NCBI GenBank assembly: GCA_002433805.1 | Contig: DJIW01000050.1 | Location: forward strand, 346 to 23,898 | Direction of reading: 5' to 3' | Source of the DNA: Competibacteraceae bacterium UBA6584 | GTDB taxonomy: Bacteria; Pseudomonadota; Gammaproteobacteria; Competibacterales; Competibacteraceae | Length of the DNA: 23,553 nucleotides | Part shown: positions 16,453 through 23,553 of the stretch, one piece after another | Layout: every line of letters starts with the position of its first letter | Numbering within the stretch: position 1 is the stretch's first letter | Made by a program: the position numbers and the translations under genes | The notes under the pieces: model-generated | Seen by the model: the letters and a program-made list of their open reading frames with translations, nothing else | The model's database searches: none | What the model was told of the DNA's origin: nothing

Positions 16453-17323
16453 CCGTCGCCGCCTGCCGCCAAGTCGGTTGGTTGTTCAAAACCGCGTAAC
16501 AGGCGGCGGGCAGATTGTCCGCCGAAGGTGGTCGAGGCTTTTTGACGGAAGGTTTCTTGGGCGCGAGCGCCGCCTGCACGATGTCGCGAACCCAGTTGGC
16601 CAGATCGGGGTCGCAGCCGTCGCCGGGCGGGATCGGTTTTTGCGGCTCGCATTGGCCGGAGCCGGACGGGCAGGCCAAGCGAACATGAAAATGCGCGTCG
16701 TGACCCCACCACGGCCGCACTTTGCGCAGCCAGCTCCGGTCGGTTTCAGAATCGCACAAGGCTTTCTTGATGATGGCGTTGACGAAAATTCGATCCACTT
16801 CGGGTGACAGCGCGGCTTGGCGCAGTGTGTCGCGATAGCGCGGCGACCAGTTGGCGGTTTCGAGCGTGCCTTCGGTGACCCGAACCATCGACGGCGCACC
16901 GAATTTTTCGATGTCGCCAGCGGACATCGTCCGATTGCGGGACAGTTGCATAAACCAGATATCGGCGTCCAACCCGCTTTGGTGGCTGACGTGACCGCCC
17001 GGCATCGGACCGCCGCGCGGTTGCGCCAGATCGCCTACCAGCAGGCGGTTGCCTTGGGAGCCGGTATAGCGGGCCAAGCGCTCCACGAACCGGATCAGCG
17101 CCGGATGGCCGTGATAGCGGTTGCGGCTGACGCGCATGGCTTGATGGCTCTCGCCGACCAGCGGCAGCGACGTCGCCCCGATCAAGCAACCCCCGCTGAA
17201 GGAACCGACCGCTTCCGGCGGTCCCGCCAGCGGATTGGCGACAGCGCTCCAGGCGTTACCCGCGCGAGCGGGCGTCGCGGCTAGAAACAGCAGCAACAGC
17301 GGTAGGCCGAACCGGGTTCTCAT
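16403..17323 (-). CDS. mepA: Penicillin-insensitive murein DD-endopeptidase MepA
   Basis: This periplasmic LAS-family zinc peptidase cuts D-alanyl-meso-diaminopimelyl crosslinks in peptidoglycan. Of 306 residues, the first 21 form a Sec signal peptide (MRTRFG, hydrophobic LLLLFLAA, cleavage likely after ARA). Zinc-site motifs are HQSGLD (His114 and Asp119) and HDAHFHVRL (His208, His211, His213), at nearly the same positions as E. coli H113, D120 and H211. Paired cysteines in the mature part are consistent with disulfides. A TTG at 17326 could extend it by one residue, but ATG 17323 has GAGGAGA at optimal distance. It is 91 bases downstream of the response-regulator gene on the same strand, so it might be read from that transcript. 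The C-terminus is convergent with, and overlaps, msrB by 50 bases. Confidence 0.95.
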   Translation of the reverse strand: MRTRFGLPLLLLFLAATPARAGNAWSAVANPLAGPPEAVGSFSGGCLIGATSLPLVGESHQAMRVSRNRYHGHPALIRFVERLARYTGSQGNRLLVGDLAQPRGGPMPGGHVSHQSGLDADIWFMQLSRNRTMSAGDIEKFGAPSMVRVTEGTLETANWSPRYRDTLRQAALSPEVDRIFVNAIIKKALCDSETDRSWLRKVRPWWGHDAHFHVRLACPSGSGQCEPQKPIPPGDGCDPDLANWVRDIVQAALAPKKPSVKKPRPPSADNLPAACYAVLNNQPTWRQAATVKPNPADPYPISEPQN

Positions 17324-17414
17324 CAAACGCTCTCCTCGGTGAGATGGAATCCACCAAGCTTAGCGAAAGAACGGCCGTTTGGGCAGTCCGGTTTGAGAGG
17401 GACGCGCCGGTTTC

Positions 17415-18782
17415 TCAAGCTTTGACCAAGCCGTATTTGTTGATCAATCGATAGAGATTTCGCTCGCTGATGCCGAGAATTTTGGCGACGAAAGCCCGGT
17501 GGCCCGAATGCTTTTCCAGCATTTTTTCTAGATACTGCCGTTCGATTTCCTCAAGGCTGGGGTCGTGATCGAAGCTCAAGGAGGTCTCGGTCGGCAGCGA
17601 TTGCACCGCGCCGAAGGCGAGATGCTCCGGGCGAATTTCGTGGCTGTTGCCGGATAGGATGATGGCGCGCTCGATGATATTGCGTAATTCCCGGACGTTG
17701 CCCGGCCAATCGTAGGCGAGCAATTGTTTCATCGCCGGGGTGGAAACGGTTTTTTTGACGCGCAACGGAATGTCGAGGTGGCAGGCGAAGTGCCCGACCA
17801 GTTCGGCCACGTCCTCGCGCCGCTCTCTTAGCGGCGGCACCTGAACCAGAAAACTCGACAAACGGTAATAAAGATCTTGGCGGAATTTGCCCTCGCGGCT
17901 CATGTGTTCCAGATTGCGGTTGGTCGCGGCGACCACCCGGACGTTGGCCTTCAAATCCTTGGTGCCGCCGAGCCGGCGAAAAGCGCCGGATTCCAAGACG
18001 CGCAAGAGCTTGGCTTGCAGCGAAATGTCCAGCTCGCCGATTTCATCCAGAAACAACGTGCCGCCTTCCGCGCCTTCGATCAGACCGGGTTTTTTACGGT
18101 CCGCGCCGGTAAACGCGCCTCGTTCGTGACCGAACAATTCGGATTCGAACAGCGAGTGATGCAAGGTGCAACAGTCGATCTCGATAAAGTTGCGGTGCGC
18201 GCGCGCGCTGCGCTGGTGAATTTCATTCGCGACCAATTCCTTGCCGACGCCGCTTTCGCCTTCGATCAGCACGGTGATATCCGAGGGGGCGACCGCGTCG
18301 ATCAGGCCGTTGACCTGAGCCAAGGCTTTGCTGCGACCGACCATGCGGGTTTCGCCGAGCGCTCGGATTTGCCGCTGATAGAACTGATGTTCCCGGCGCA
18401 AGGCTTCGGTTTCGAGAGTGCGTTTGACGATCAACTCCAACTCATCCAGGTTGACCGGTTTTGTCAGGTACTCGGCGGCCCCCGCTTTCATGGCTTGAAC
18501 CGCGTTTTGCACCGATCCATACGCGGTAAGCACGATGACCGGATATTGATTGGCGATTTCGGAAATGACGTTGTGGCCGTCGACATCCGGCAGCCGGCAA
18601 TCGAGCAAGATCAGCGCCGGTTCGTTAGCGGAGAGGTAGTCCTTGGCGGTTTCCCAATTCAAAACCGATCGGACCGGATAGCCCATGCCTTTTAGCAGGC
18701 GGGCCATCAGCGTGTTGAGCGTTTTATCGTCTTCGACAATCAAGATATCCTTCATCGTGGCGTGCTCCGTGTCCGCGCTCAT
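17415..18782 (-). CDS. Sigma-54-dependent response regulator (NtrC/AtoC family)
   Basis: This cytoplasmic transcription activator of 455 residues is the partner of the kinase encoded upstream. The receiver domain (about 10-125) has the acidic pocket Asp18/Asp19, phosphoacceptor Asp61 (LILLDCRLPDVDG), Thr86 and Lys108. The AAA+ domain (about 148-375) has Walker A GESGVGKE at 175-182, the sigma-54 contact loop GAFTGA at 222-227 and Walker B GTLFLDEI at 241-248, all intact, so it should remodel sigma-54 RNA polymerase. The C-terminus is a Fis-type helix-turn-helix (HRAFVAKILGISERNLYRLINKYGL). Its start overlaps the kinase stop as ATGA (18779-18782), indicating translational coupling, which supports this start over the internal MKDIL. 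Targets are unknown. I looked for a -24/-12 site (TGGCAC-N5-TTGC) in the window's intergenic regions and found none, so its promoters are likely outside, perhaps ahead of the oxidoreductase operon. Confidence 0.95.
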   Translation of the reverse strand: MSADTEHATMKDILIVEDDKTLNTLMARLLKGMGYPVRSVLNWETAKDYLSANEPALILLDCRLPDVDGHNVISEIANQYPVIVLTAYGSVQNAVQAMKAGAAEYLTKPVNLDELELIVKRTLETEALRREHQFYQRQIRALGETRMVGRSKALAQVNGLIDAVAPSDITVLIEGESGVGKELVANEIHQRSARAHRNFIEIDCCTLHHSLFESELFGHERGAFTGADRKKPGLIEGAEGGTLFLDEIGELDISLQAKLLRVLESGAFRRLGGTKDLKANVRVVAATNRNLEHMSREGKFRQDLYYRLSSFLVQVPPLRERREDVAELVGHFACHLDIPLRVKKTVSTPAMKQLLAYDWPGNVRELRNIIERAIILSGNSHEIRPEHLAFGAVQSLPTETSLSFDHDPSLEEIERQYLEKMLEKHSGHRAFVAKILGISERNLYRLINKYGLVKA

Positions 18783-20683
18783 TCAAAGACGGTTTCGAGG
18801 ATGCTGGTGTCGGCGTTGGGAAATGCGACGGTGAACCGCGCGCCTTCGCCCAGGCGGCTGAACACCTGAATATCGCCCCCCCAGTGCTCGACGATGGCGC
18901 GACAGATCGACAAGCCGAGTCCGGTGCCCTGGGCGCCGTCGGCGCGCCGGCTGAAAAAAGGGTCGAAAATGTAGGGCAGATACTCGGGACGAATGCCGAT
19001 CCCGCTGTCCTCGAACCGCATTTCCACGCGCTCGCCGTCGGCGCGGCTGCTCACCCGGATCGATCCGCCACCCGCGATGGCGTGAAAGGCGTTTTGCACC
19101 ATGTTGATGATCACGATGCGAATTTCACTTTCCGAGGCCATCACCCTCACGTCCGCCGGCTCCAGCAGCAATTCGATTTGGATGTTGCGCTGGGAGGCTT
19201 CCAGTTGCATGAGCGAGGTGGTTTCCTCAATGGCCCGGTTGATCGAAACCAATTCGGGCGATTGACCGGGCAGGGCGCTGAGGCGCAGCAGCCGTTCCGT
19301 GATGTCGATGCATTTGTCCATCTGCCGGTTGACCAGATGCAGGTACTCGTACAGCGTTTCTTCTTCCTGGCCGGCGTTGTCCCGAATTCTGAACAGCGCG
19401 TCCAAGGCGATCCGAATCGAGGCGAGCGGATTGCGGATTTCGTGCGCGACTCCCGCGGCGAGTTGGGCCAAGGTGGCGAGTTTTTGCTCGTGGGAATATT
19501 CGACTTGTTTGGCCAGATCCCGGATCGATTCCACGATCAGCGTCCGCTCCTGGCCGTCGATCACGACCCGCAGCGGCGCGCCGTAGATTTCAACGTAGTA
19601 ACTGCCGCCGTCCCGGCGGGTAAATTGCTGGATCACCTTAACGGGATTGCCAGTTTTTTCAATTTCGACCAGCGGGCAGGCGATCAGCGTGATCGGGCAC
19701 GGCGTTTCTCGGTGGTGGCTCGACCGGTGACAGGGGACGTTGATGACTTCGGCGGCCGAATAGCCTAATTGCTGACAATAGGTTTTATTGGCTTGCAGGA
19801 TTTTATAATCGCGCCCGATCAATCGGATTCCGTCGGGTATGGCGTCGAGCACGTTTTGCAGCAGCGCTTCTTGCTCCTTGACGGTCGTTATGCTGTGCGC
19901 CAGATGATCGGCCATGCGGTTGAAAGTCTCGGCCAATCGACCGATTTCATCCTGTGCGGTCACGGCGACGCGGGCGTCCAGTCGGCCGGCCGCCAGCTCC
20001 GCCGCGCCGGTCGCCAGATGCGAAACCGGGTTTAGAACCCAGCGGCGAATCAACCACCAACCGCCCGCAACCGCGAACAGCACCACCACCGCGCCCGAAC
20101 CCACGAGCATTTGGGTGCTGCGCAGCACGCGCGCCCGAATCGTCTCGGTTTCATGATCGATCACCAAAATGCCGTTGATCGGATGGGCGGCGACCGGGCC
20201 GTGACACTGGGCGCAGGCCGGTTTGTTATGCACGGGATGCACGCTGCGCAAGACCTTGCGCTGGTTGTCATCGACCAGACTCAGCACGGATTTCCGGGTG
20301 AGATCGTCCGGTTGCAGGCAGGTGGCGCAGTCCGGATCATCGCGCGTGGCGAGCGGCTGGCCGATCCGTCGGGGATCGGAAGAAAAACGAACCACGCCCT
20401 CGGGATTGAGAATCATCACCAGCCGGATAGCCTCTTGCTGGCCCAGTCGGTCCACGATTTCACGCAGCCCGTCGAGGTCGCGCTTCAACATGGCGTTTTC
20501 GAGCGCCGCTTGCAGCAGCCGGTTGACTTCAGCGGCCAAGCGCGCCCGCTCTTCGCTGATTTGCGACTGATAGAGGCCGGTGAAAACCAGCAAAAACAGC
20601 AGCGAGACAGCGAGCAGGCCGGATGCGGCGACCGCTGTGAATTTGCGATGGAGACTGCTGGCGATCCAGTCTGTTGCGCGCAT
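18779..20683 (-). CDS. Membrane sensor histidine kinase with periplasmic CxxCH motif, HAMP and Cys-rich PAS
   Basis: This kinase has 634 residues from ATG 20683. TM1 is at about 16-37 and TM2 at about 192-212, enclosing a periplasmic sensor of some 150 residues. That sensor holds C119xxC122 followed by Leu, and C157AQC160H161, a canonical c-type haem attachment motif; the first may be a degenerate copy. A HAMP linker (213-265) and a PAS domain (275-385) follow. The PAS has a Cys/His cluster: C318-H319, H323-H324, C329 and C336, recalling the 'CH-x-PCP-x-CPL' pattern of many redox-type PAS domains. The H-box is AHEIRNPL with phosphorylated His414, followed by N-box NMVQNAFHAI and G-boxes DSGIGI and GTGLGL. 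The open frame extends to 20818, but TM1 begins right after MRATDW. It is coupled to the response regulator. Redox or haem sensing is an inference from the motifs. Confidence 0.92.
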   Translation of the reverse strand: MRATDWIASSLHRKFTAVAASGLLAVSLLFLLVFTGLYQSQISEERARLAAEVNRLLQAALENAMLKRDLDGLREIVDRLGQQEAIRLVMILNPEGVVRFSSDPRRIGQPLATRDDPDCATCLQPDDLTRKSVLSLVDDNQRKVLRSVHPVHNKPACAQCHGPVAAHPINGILVIDHETETIRARVLRSTQMLVGSGAVVVLFAVAGGWWLIRRWVLNPVSHLATGAAELAAGRLDARVAVTAQDEIGRLAETFNRMADHLAHSITTVKEQEALLQNVLDAIPDGIRLIGRDYKILQANKTYCQQLGYSAAEVINVPCHRSSHHRETPCPITLIACPLVEIEKTGNPVKVIQQFTRRDGGSYYVEIYGAPLRVVIDGQERTLIVESIRDLAKQVEYSHEQKLATLAQLAAGVAHEIRNPLASIRIALDALFRIRDNAGQEEETLYEYLHLVNRQMDKCIDITERLLRLSALPGQSPELVSINRAIEETTSLMQLEASQRNIQIELLLEPADVRVMASESEIRIVIINMVQNAFHAIAGGGSIRVSSRADGERVEMRFEDSGIGIRPEYLPYIFDPFFSRRADGAQGTGLGLSICRAIVEHWGGDIQVFSRLGEGARFTVAFPNADTSILETVFE

Positions 20684-20769
20684 GGCCCGACGTTTCCGGA
20701 ATCGGTTTTGGCTTACGATGAGGCGCGGCGCGGCGGTTTGCAAGCCATCGTCCCCACGGTCGCGCCGCG

Positions 20770-21906
20770 TCAATCCAAGGTCTGATACAGCAGCCGAGTG
20801 CGTTGGGTCCGAGCGCAAATCCGGCAGAACCCATCGCGAGACGAGCGGGCGGCGGGCTCGTGGTCAATCGTTCCACAGGCAAGACACCGTTGTTCGACCA
20901 GCGCCACGGTGGCGGTCGCTTGCGGTTGCAGGGCGATGACCGACGCCGCGCCTTGGTCGCAAACATCCCGACAAACACCGCAACCCGTGCAGCGACGGCC
21001 ATCGAGGCGATACTGTACGCCGTCTGGCGAGCGTTCCAGCGCGATGGCTTGATGCGCGCAGAGCCGGACGCAGGCGTCGCAACCGTTGCAACGCTGCGGG
21101 TCGATGACCGGTTGATAAAGCTGGACGGGTTCTGGGCCGATGTCGGGCAGCCACGCCGTCGCCGGCGTCCATGACGCACTGGCGTCGGCGGCGCTTTCCA
21201 CGGCAGTATCCACTGCAACACGCAGCGCCTGGCGAAAGAAGCCGCGCCGGCTTAAGGCGGTGTGCTCCACATACGGGGCGGCGCGATCCAGGCTAGCCGA
21301 CCAGTCTTGCGGCTCCAGCACGGTCAGCGTCAAGCTTGGCAAATCCCGGCTCGCCAACAAGGCTTGTACTCGGCGGATCGCGTCCTGAAAGCGCGGTTTG
21401 GGGCCGCGCGGGCAGCTTTCGCACGGCGCGGCGCTCGCGATCCAATCTCGGACGCCCCGCCGATAAAGCCGCAGCACGTCGGCGACACCGATAGCGTGCA
21501 GGCAAGGAATGACGTCGGTGGTCGCCGATATCCCGACATGTTCGCAGGCGCGGAATGCGGCGGGGCGGTCATTCCAGATTCGAAGCTCGGGAGCGCGCGA
21601 CCGATTGCCGAGGATCGCGCCTTCCGGGCAGGCGGGTACGCACAGGTCGCAGCCGTCGCAGGCTTCGGTATCGATGCCGACCTGCTCGTCATCGACGATC
21701 CAAGCGTTCCGAGGGCAAGCGTCCGCGCAGGCGCGACAGCGCCCGGTCTCGATGCGGGCGTGGACGCAGCGCTCGCCCGCGATCTCGGGAACGGTTATCG
21801 AGGCGGCGAAGGTGCTGGCCAAACGTCGGACAGGGGCGGCGCTGGCAGGCGTCTGAGAGTCGGCTGTCATATCCCGAGCGCGGGTGGAGGCGGTATCGGG
21901 ATTCAT
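20770..21906 (-). CDS. Multi-cluster 4Fe-4S ferredoxin-like protein of the oxidoreductase operon
   Basis: This is a soluble protein of 378 residues that I cannot match to a named protein. The numbering below counts ATG 21906 as residue 1. Cysteine sets: Cys47, C57xxC60xxxC64; C83xxC86xxC89xxxC93; Cys121, Cys135 and C162xxC165 in a central domain (ACEHVG, PCLHAIG, CESCPRG); C273xxC276xxC279xxxC283; C306xxC309xxC312xxxC316; and C341xxC344 with C361xxC364. Thus two ferredoxin-type pairs flank a central domain with its own cysteines, and a final four-cysteine knuckle could hold zinc or another cluster. A SRRGFF sequence (219-224) resembles a twin-arginine motif but is internal and is not followed by a signal-like hydrophobic stretch. 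A GTG at 21909 is an alternative start. The gene follows the TorD-like gene by about 16 bases, so it belongs to the same operon; a role as electron carrier or docking module for the oxidoreductase is inferred. Confidence 0.8.
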   Translation of the reverse strand: MNPDTASTRARDMTADSQTPASAAPVRRLASTFAASITVPEIAGERCVHARIETGRCRACADACPRNAWIVDDEQVGIDTEACDGCDLCVPACPEGAILGNRSRAPELRIWNDRPAAFRACEHVGISATTDVIPCLHAIGVADVLRLYRRGVRDWIASAAPCESCPRGPKPRFQDAIRRVQALLASRDLPSLTLTVLEPQDWSASLDRAAPYVEHTALSRRGFFRQALRVAVDTAVESAADASASWTPATAWLPDIGPEPVQLYQPVIDPQRCNGCDACVRLCAHQAIALERSPDGVQYRLDGRRCTGCGVCRDVCDQGAASVIALQPQATATVALVEQRCLACGTIDHEPAARSSRDGFCRICARTQRTRLLYQTLD

Positions 21907-21922
21907 CACGAGGGTCGACCGC

Positions 21923-22699
21923 TTACCAGGAAGGACCAGTTCCCGGCACGAACGCTACCGGCGCGGGCGGCGGTTGTCGCCGTTGCTTCATCCGCGACGC
22001 GATGTCCTCGGCACTCGGTCGCGGTTGGCCGAGTATGGACGCCAACAGATCGCGGATTTCCTCGCAATAGGCCGCGGTCAACAACGCCACGGCGGCGAAG
22101 TAGGCGGTCCGGCAACGTTCGGCCACCCGCTGCCCGAATTGCGGGAGCCAGCGGAGCAGGTGTTCGTCCATGAAGCAGGCCGCTTCCGGCAACACATCGC
22201 CTGTTTCAGAGGAGAATAATCGGGCGAGAAATTGCAGCTGCAAGGTCAGATGATCGTCGGGGCGGACGCGCCAGTTAGCGGCGGTCAAACCGTGTCTGAG
22301 ATAATAGGCCCGTACCTGAAACATCGGCTCTTGACTCATCAGATGGTCGTCGTCGAGCCACACCGATTCGTAGGGAGAGGCCCGGTAAGCGTGGGTGAGA
22401 TAAATATCGGCGTAATCGGCCGCCAGTTCGTCCATGACCCGCGCCTCCGCTACCGGGGGAAGGGCGGCCAGGGCGGCGTCCATCAGGGCGAGCGCTTCCG
22501 CGCCGGCTGGAGAACGCAGGTTCAGGCCCAGCGCAAAGCCGCCGGGTTGGCGCTTTAAAGCGTCCAGCAACTCGCGGCTGGGTTCGACGTCATGAAACAA
22601 GGCTAAATCGCCCAGATCGTCCGCAACCGCCCGGCGAAAAGCGCCGAGCGCTGTGGCGGACTCCGTGAGCATCTGGCCGAGAACGGCTTGATCCGCCAC
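21923..22699 (-). CDS. TorD-family molybdoenzyme chaperone
   Basis: This cytoplasmic protein of about 258 residues is all-helical in appearance. TorD/DmsD-family proteins bind the unfolded catalytic subunit or its signal peptide and hold it for cofactor insertion. The family pattern is visible: a region YADIYLTHAYRASPYESVWLDDD, then LMSQEPMFQVRAYYLRHGL and a RPDDHLTLQLQFLARL helix with the diagnostic Asp-His. There is no signal peptide. An open frame extends to 22891 but would overlap the FeS subunit in another frame. GTG 22699 lies three bases after that gene's TAA, with GGA a few bases upstream inside its end, so I chose it. The next ATG in frame is about eight codons further in. Its presence is the strongest local sign that the operon encodes a Mo/W-bis-MGD enzyme. 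Confidence 0.85.
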   Translation of the reverse strand: MADQAVLGQMLTESATALGAFRRAVADDLGDLALFHDVEPSRELLDALKRQPGGFALGLNLRSPAGAEALALMDAALAALPPVAEARVMDELAADYADIYLTHAYRASPYESVWLDDDHLMSQEPMFQVRAYYLRHGLTAANWRVRPDDHLTLQLQFLARLFSSETGDVLPEAACFMDEHLLRWLPQFGQRVAERCRTAYFAAVALLTAAYCEEIRDLLASILGQPRPSAEDIASRMKQRRQPPPAPVAFVPGTGPSW

Positions 22700-22701
22700 C
22701 T

Positions 22702-23373
22702 TTATTCCACTTTGCCCTTGCTGTGCGGGACGAAGGCCATGGAAGGATTCGTCAGTTCGGGATCGGCGAAGTTCTTGATAGCCCGCACCGGCGTTTCGTT
22801 GGGTCCGAGCGCGGGCGTGGCCCATTCGCCTTTGAGCAGCTTGTCGATGGGGCCGACATCTAGAACCCGCATCATGCAAGCCATGACGCAATACGGCTTG
22901 CGGCCGGCGTCGATTTCATCCACGCAGAGGTTGCATTTCTTGACCAGGTGATCCTCGGGGTCGTATTGCGGCGCGCCGTAGGGGCAAGCGCCCTCGCAGC
23001 GGCGACAACCGATGCACAGCGTGGAATCGATATCGACGATGCCGTCCTTTTGACGCTTGAAAATAGCGCCGGTCGGGCAGGTCGGCAGACAGGCCGGTTC
23101 CGCGCAATGGTTGCAGGAGAGGTTGATTTTGTAGGCGTAAACGTCGGGATATTTGCCGCCCTCGACGTACAGCACCCGGCGAAAGCGCGGTCCCGGCGGC
23201 AAGCCGTTTTTGTCCTTGCAGGCGATCTCGCACGCGCGGCAGCCGATGCAGTCGACATTGTGGTGGATGAAGCCCAACTGCATGTCGGGTTTTACCGGCG
23301 TATAGACCTCCTTGCGCCGTTTGATCGCTGCCTTGATAGCGGTTTTTTTATCGGTTTCCGGAATCTCGGCCAA
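22702..23373 (-). CDS. DmsB-like iron-sulfur subunit (four [4Fe-4S]) of a molybdopterin oxidoreductase
   Basis: This 223-residue electron-transfer subunit resembles DmsB, PhsB and related 'dicluster' proteins. All 16 ligand cysteines are present: C42xxC45xxC48xxxC52; C87xxC90...C95xxxC99P; C120xxC123xxC126xxxC130P; C147xxC150, C162 and C166. The CNHC-EPAC-TCPTGA and CPYGAPQYDP blocks are typical. There is no signal peptide or membrane helix, so it would remain in the cytoplasm or be carried across with a Tat-targeted partner. An N-terminal basic leader (about residues 1-28) is longer than in DmsB. The start is TTG 23373: GAGGAG (23381-23386) stands seven bases upstream, while the ATG at 23380 is in another frame and touches the Shine-Dalgarno sequence. 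It is 20 bases downstream of the catalytic-subunit stop and two bases from the chaperone's start. The enzyme's substrate cannot be read from this subunit. Confidence 0.92.
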   Translation of the reverse strand: MAEIPETDKKTAIKAAIKRRKEVYTPVKPDMQLGFIHHNVDCIGCRACEIACKDKNGLPPGPRFRRVLYVEGGKYPDVYAYKINLSCNHCAEPACLPTCPTGAIFKRQKDGIVDIDSTLCIGCRRCEGACPYGAPQYDPEDHLVKKCNLCVDEIDAGRKPYCVMACMMRVLDVGPIDKLLKGEWATPALGPNETPVRAIKNFADPELTNPSMAFVPHSKGKVE

Positions 23374-23380
23374 GGGTCAT

Positions 23381-23386
23381 CTCCTC
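23381..23386 (-). promoter_or_regulatory. Shine-Dalgarno sequence deciding the TTG start of the FeS subunit
   Basis: GAGGAG on the minus strand is seven bases from TTG 23373. It also directly abuts an out-of-frame ATG (23378-23380), which is too close to be used well. The spacing and the reading frame both select the TTG. Confidence 0.6.
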
Positions 23387-23393
23387 GGGCTTG

Positions 23394-23553
23394 TCATTGG
23401 TCGCGCCTAAAAACATGCGAGCGGGCGGTAGCCAGCTTGTCCCATCCCGGACGGTGTGTAAGCTCGGTTTTCTTCACGTTCACCAGCACGGTGTTGTAAG
23501 CGAACGCGCCCGCCGGACTCGGTTCGTCGAGCGTCAGGAAATCCGGATTTCCG
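23394..23553 (-). CDS. C-terminal end of probable molybdopterin oxidoreductase catalytic subunit (truncated by window)
   Basis: Only the last 52 residues and a TGA stop are visible; the rest lies beyond the right edge. The fragment starts GNPDFLTLDE and contains AFAYNTVLVNVKK, ending RRDQ. On its own it is too short for firm family assignment. The call rests on context: it is 20 bases upstream of a DmsB-like subunit and followed by a TorD chaperone, the standard order of catalytic subunit, FeS subunit, chaperone. Whether it carries a Tat signal, and which substrate it uses (sulfur, selenium or arsenic oxyanions, DMSO and others are all possible), cannot be seen here. Codon use matches the neighbouring genes. 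Confidence 0.6.
   Translation of the reverse strand, partial: GNPDFLTLDEPSPAGAFAYNTVLVNVKKTELTHRPGWDKLATARSHVFRRDQ

Noticed and set aside
20111..20785. 224-codon plus-strand frame opposite the kinase N-terminus
   Set aside because: The minus strand has clear kinase sensor and TM sequence; this is a shadow.
21235..21255. SRRGFF motif as a Tat signal peptide in the ferredoxin-like protein
   Set aside because: It lies more than 200 residues into the protein and is followed by an amphipathic, not hydrophobic, stretch.
21262..22173. 303-codon plus-strand frame opposite the ferredoxin and TorD genes
   Set aside because: It is Arg/Ala/Gly-rich, crosses the junction of two supported genes and shows no family resemblance.

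Overview
The window is a dense, GC-rich stretch of bacterial chromosome. The protein families and their residues (ThrH, YqhD, HPII-type catalase, MepA, KefB-type antiporter, YgjV) point to a gammaproteobacterium. The general look and the GADLRVCP-type palindromic repeat recall environmental lineages such as Competibacteraceae, but the genus is an inference and cannot be proved here. I see no rRNA, tRNA, CRISPR array, insertion sequence or prophage, and no gene-free stretch above 300 bases.

Layout, left (1-12.9 kb): a 5'-truncated thrH (+) and a large Hsp70-like ATPase (+) whose start codon is problematic. Convergent to these is a two-gene minus-strand operon for carbonyl detoxification: an NADPH quinone-oxidoreductase-type MDR enzyme followed by the aldehyde reductase yqhD. 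Divergent from that operon is a three-gene plus-strand unit: RND adaptor lipoprotein, RND pump and a YgjV-type membrane protein, with a Fur-like motif in the shared intergenic region. A convergent spacer with two palindromes, one a likely dispersed repeat, separates this unit from a large-subunit katE on the minus strand.

Middle (12.8-17.3 kb): a zinc deacylase of the AstE/aspartoacylase family, a small GlsB/YeaQ membrane protein, a CPA2/KefB-like cation:proton antiporter and the methionine sulfoxide reductase msrB, all on the plus strand. msrB runs tail-to-tail into mepA (minus), with a 50-base overlap of the coding ends. Much of the left and middle is stress-related: aldehydes, efflux, peroxide, methionine sulfoxide, ion balance and protein folding.

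Right (16.4-23.5 kb), all minus strand and probably co-transcribed in large part: the 3' end of an enzyme gene that is probably a molybdopterin oxidoreductase catalytic subunit, a DmsB-like subunit with four [4Fe-4S] cysteine sets, a TorD-family chaperone, a multi-cluster ferredoxin-like protein, a membrane histidine kinase with a periplasmic CxxCH motif and a cysteine-rich PAS domain, and a sigma-54-dependent response regulator, followed by mepA. No membrane-anchor gene (DmsC/NrfD type) is present between the subunit genes. This looks like a respiratory or redox complex with its own maturation factor, an unusual soluble iron-sulfur partner and a dedicated, possibly haem-based, redox-sensing two-component system. 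It is the part of the window most likely to hold something not yet described.
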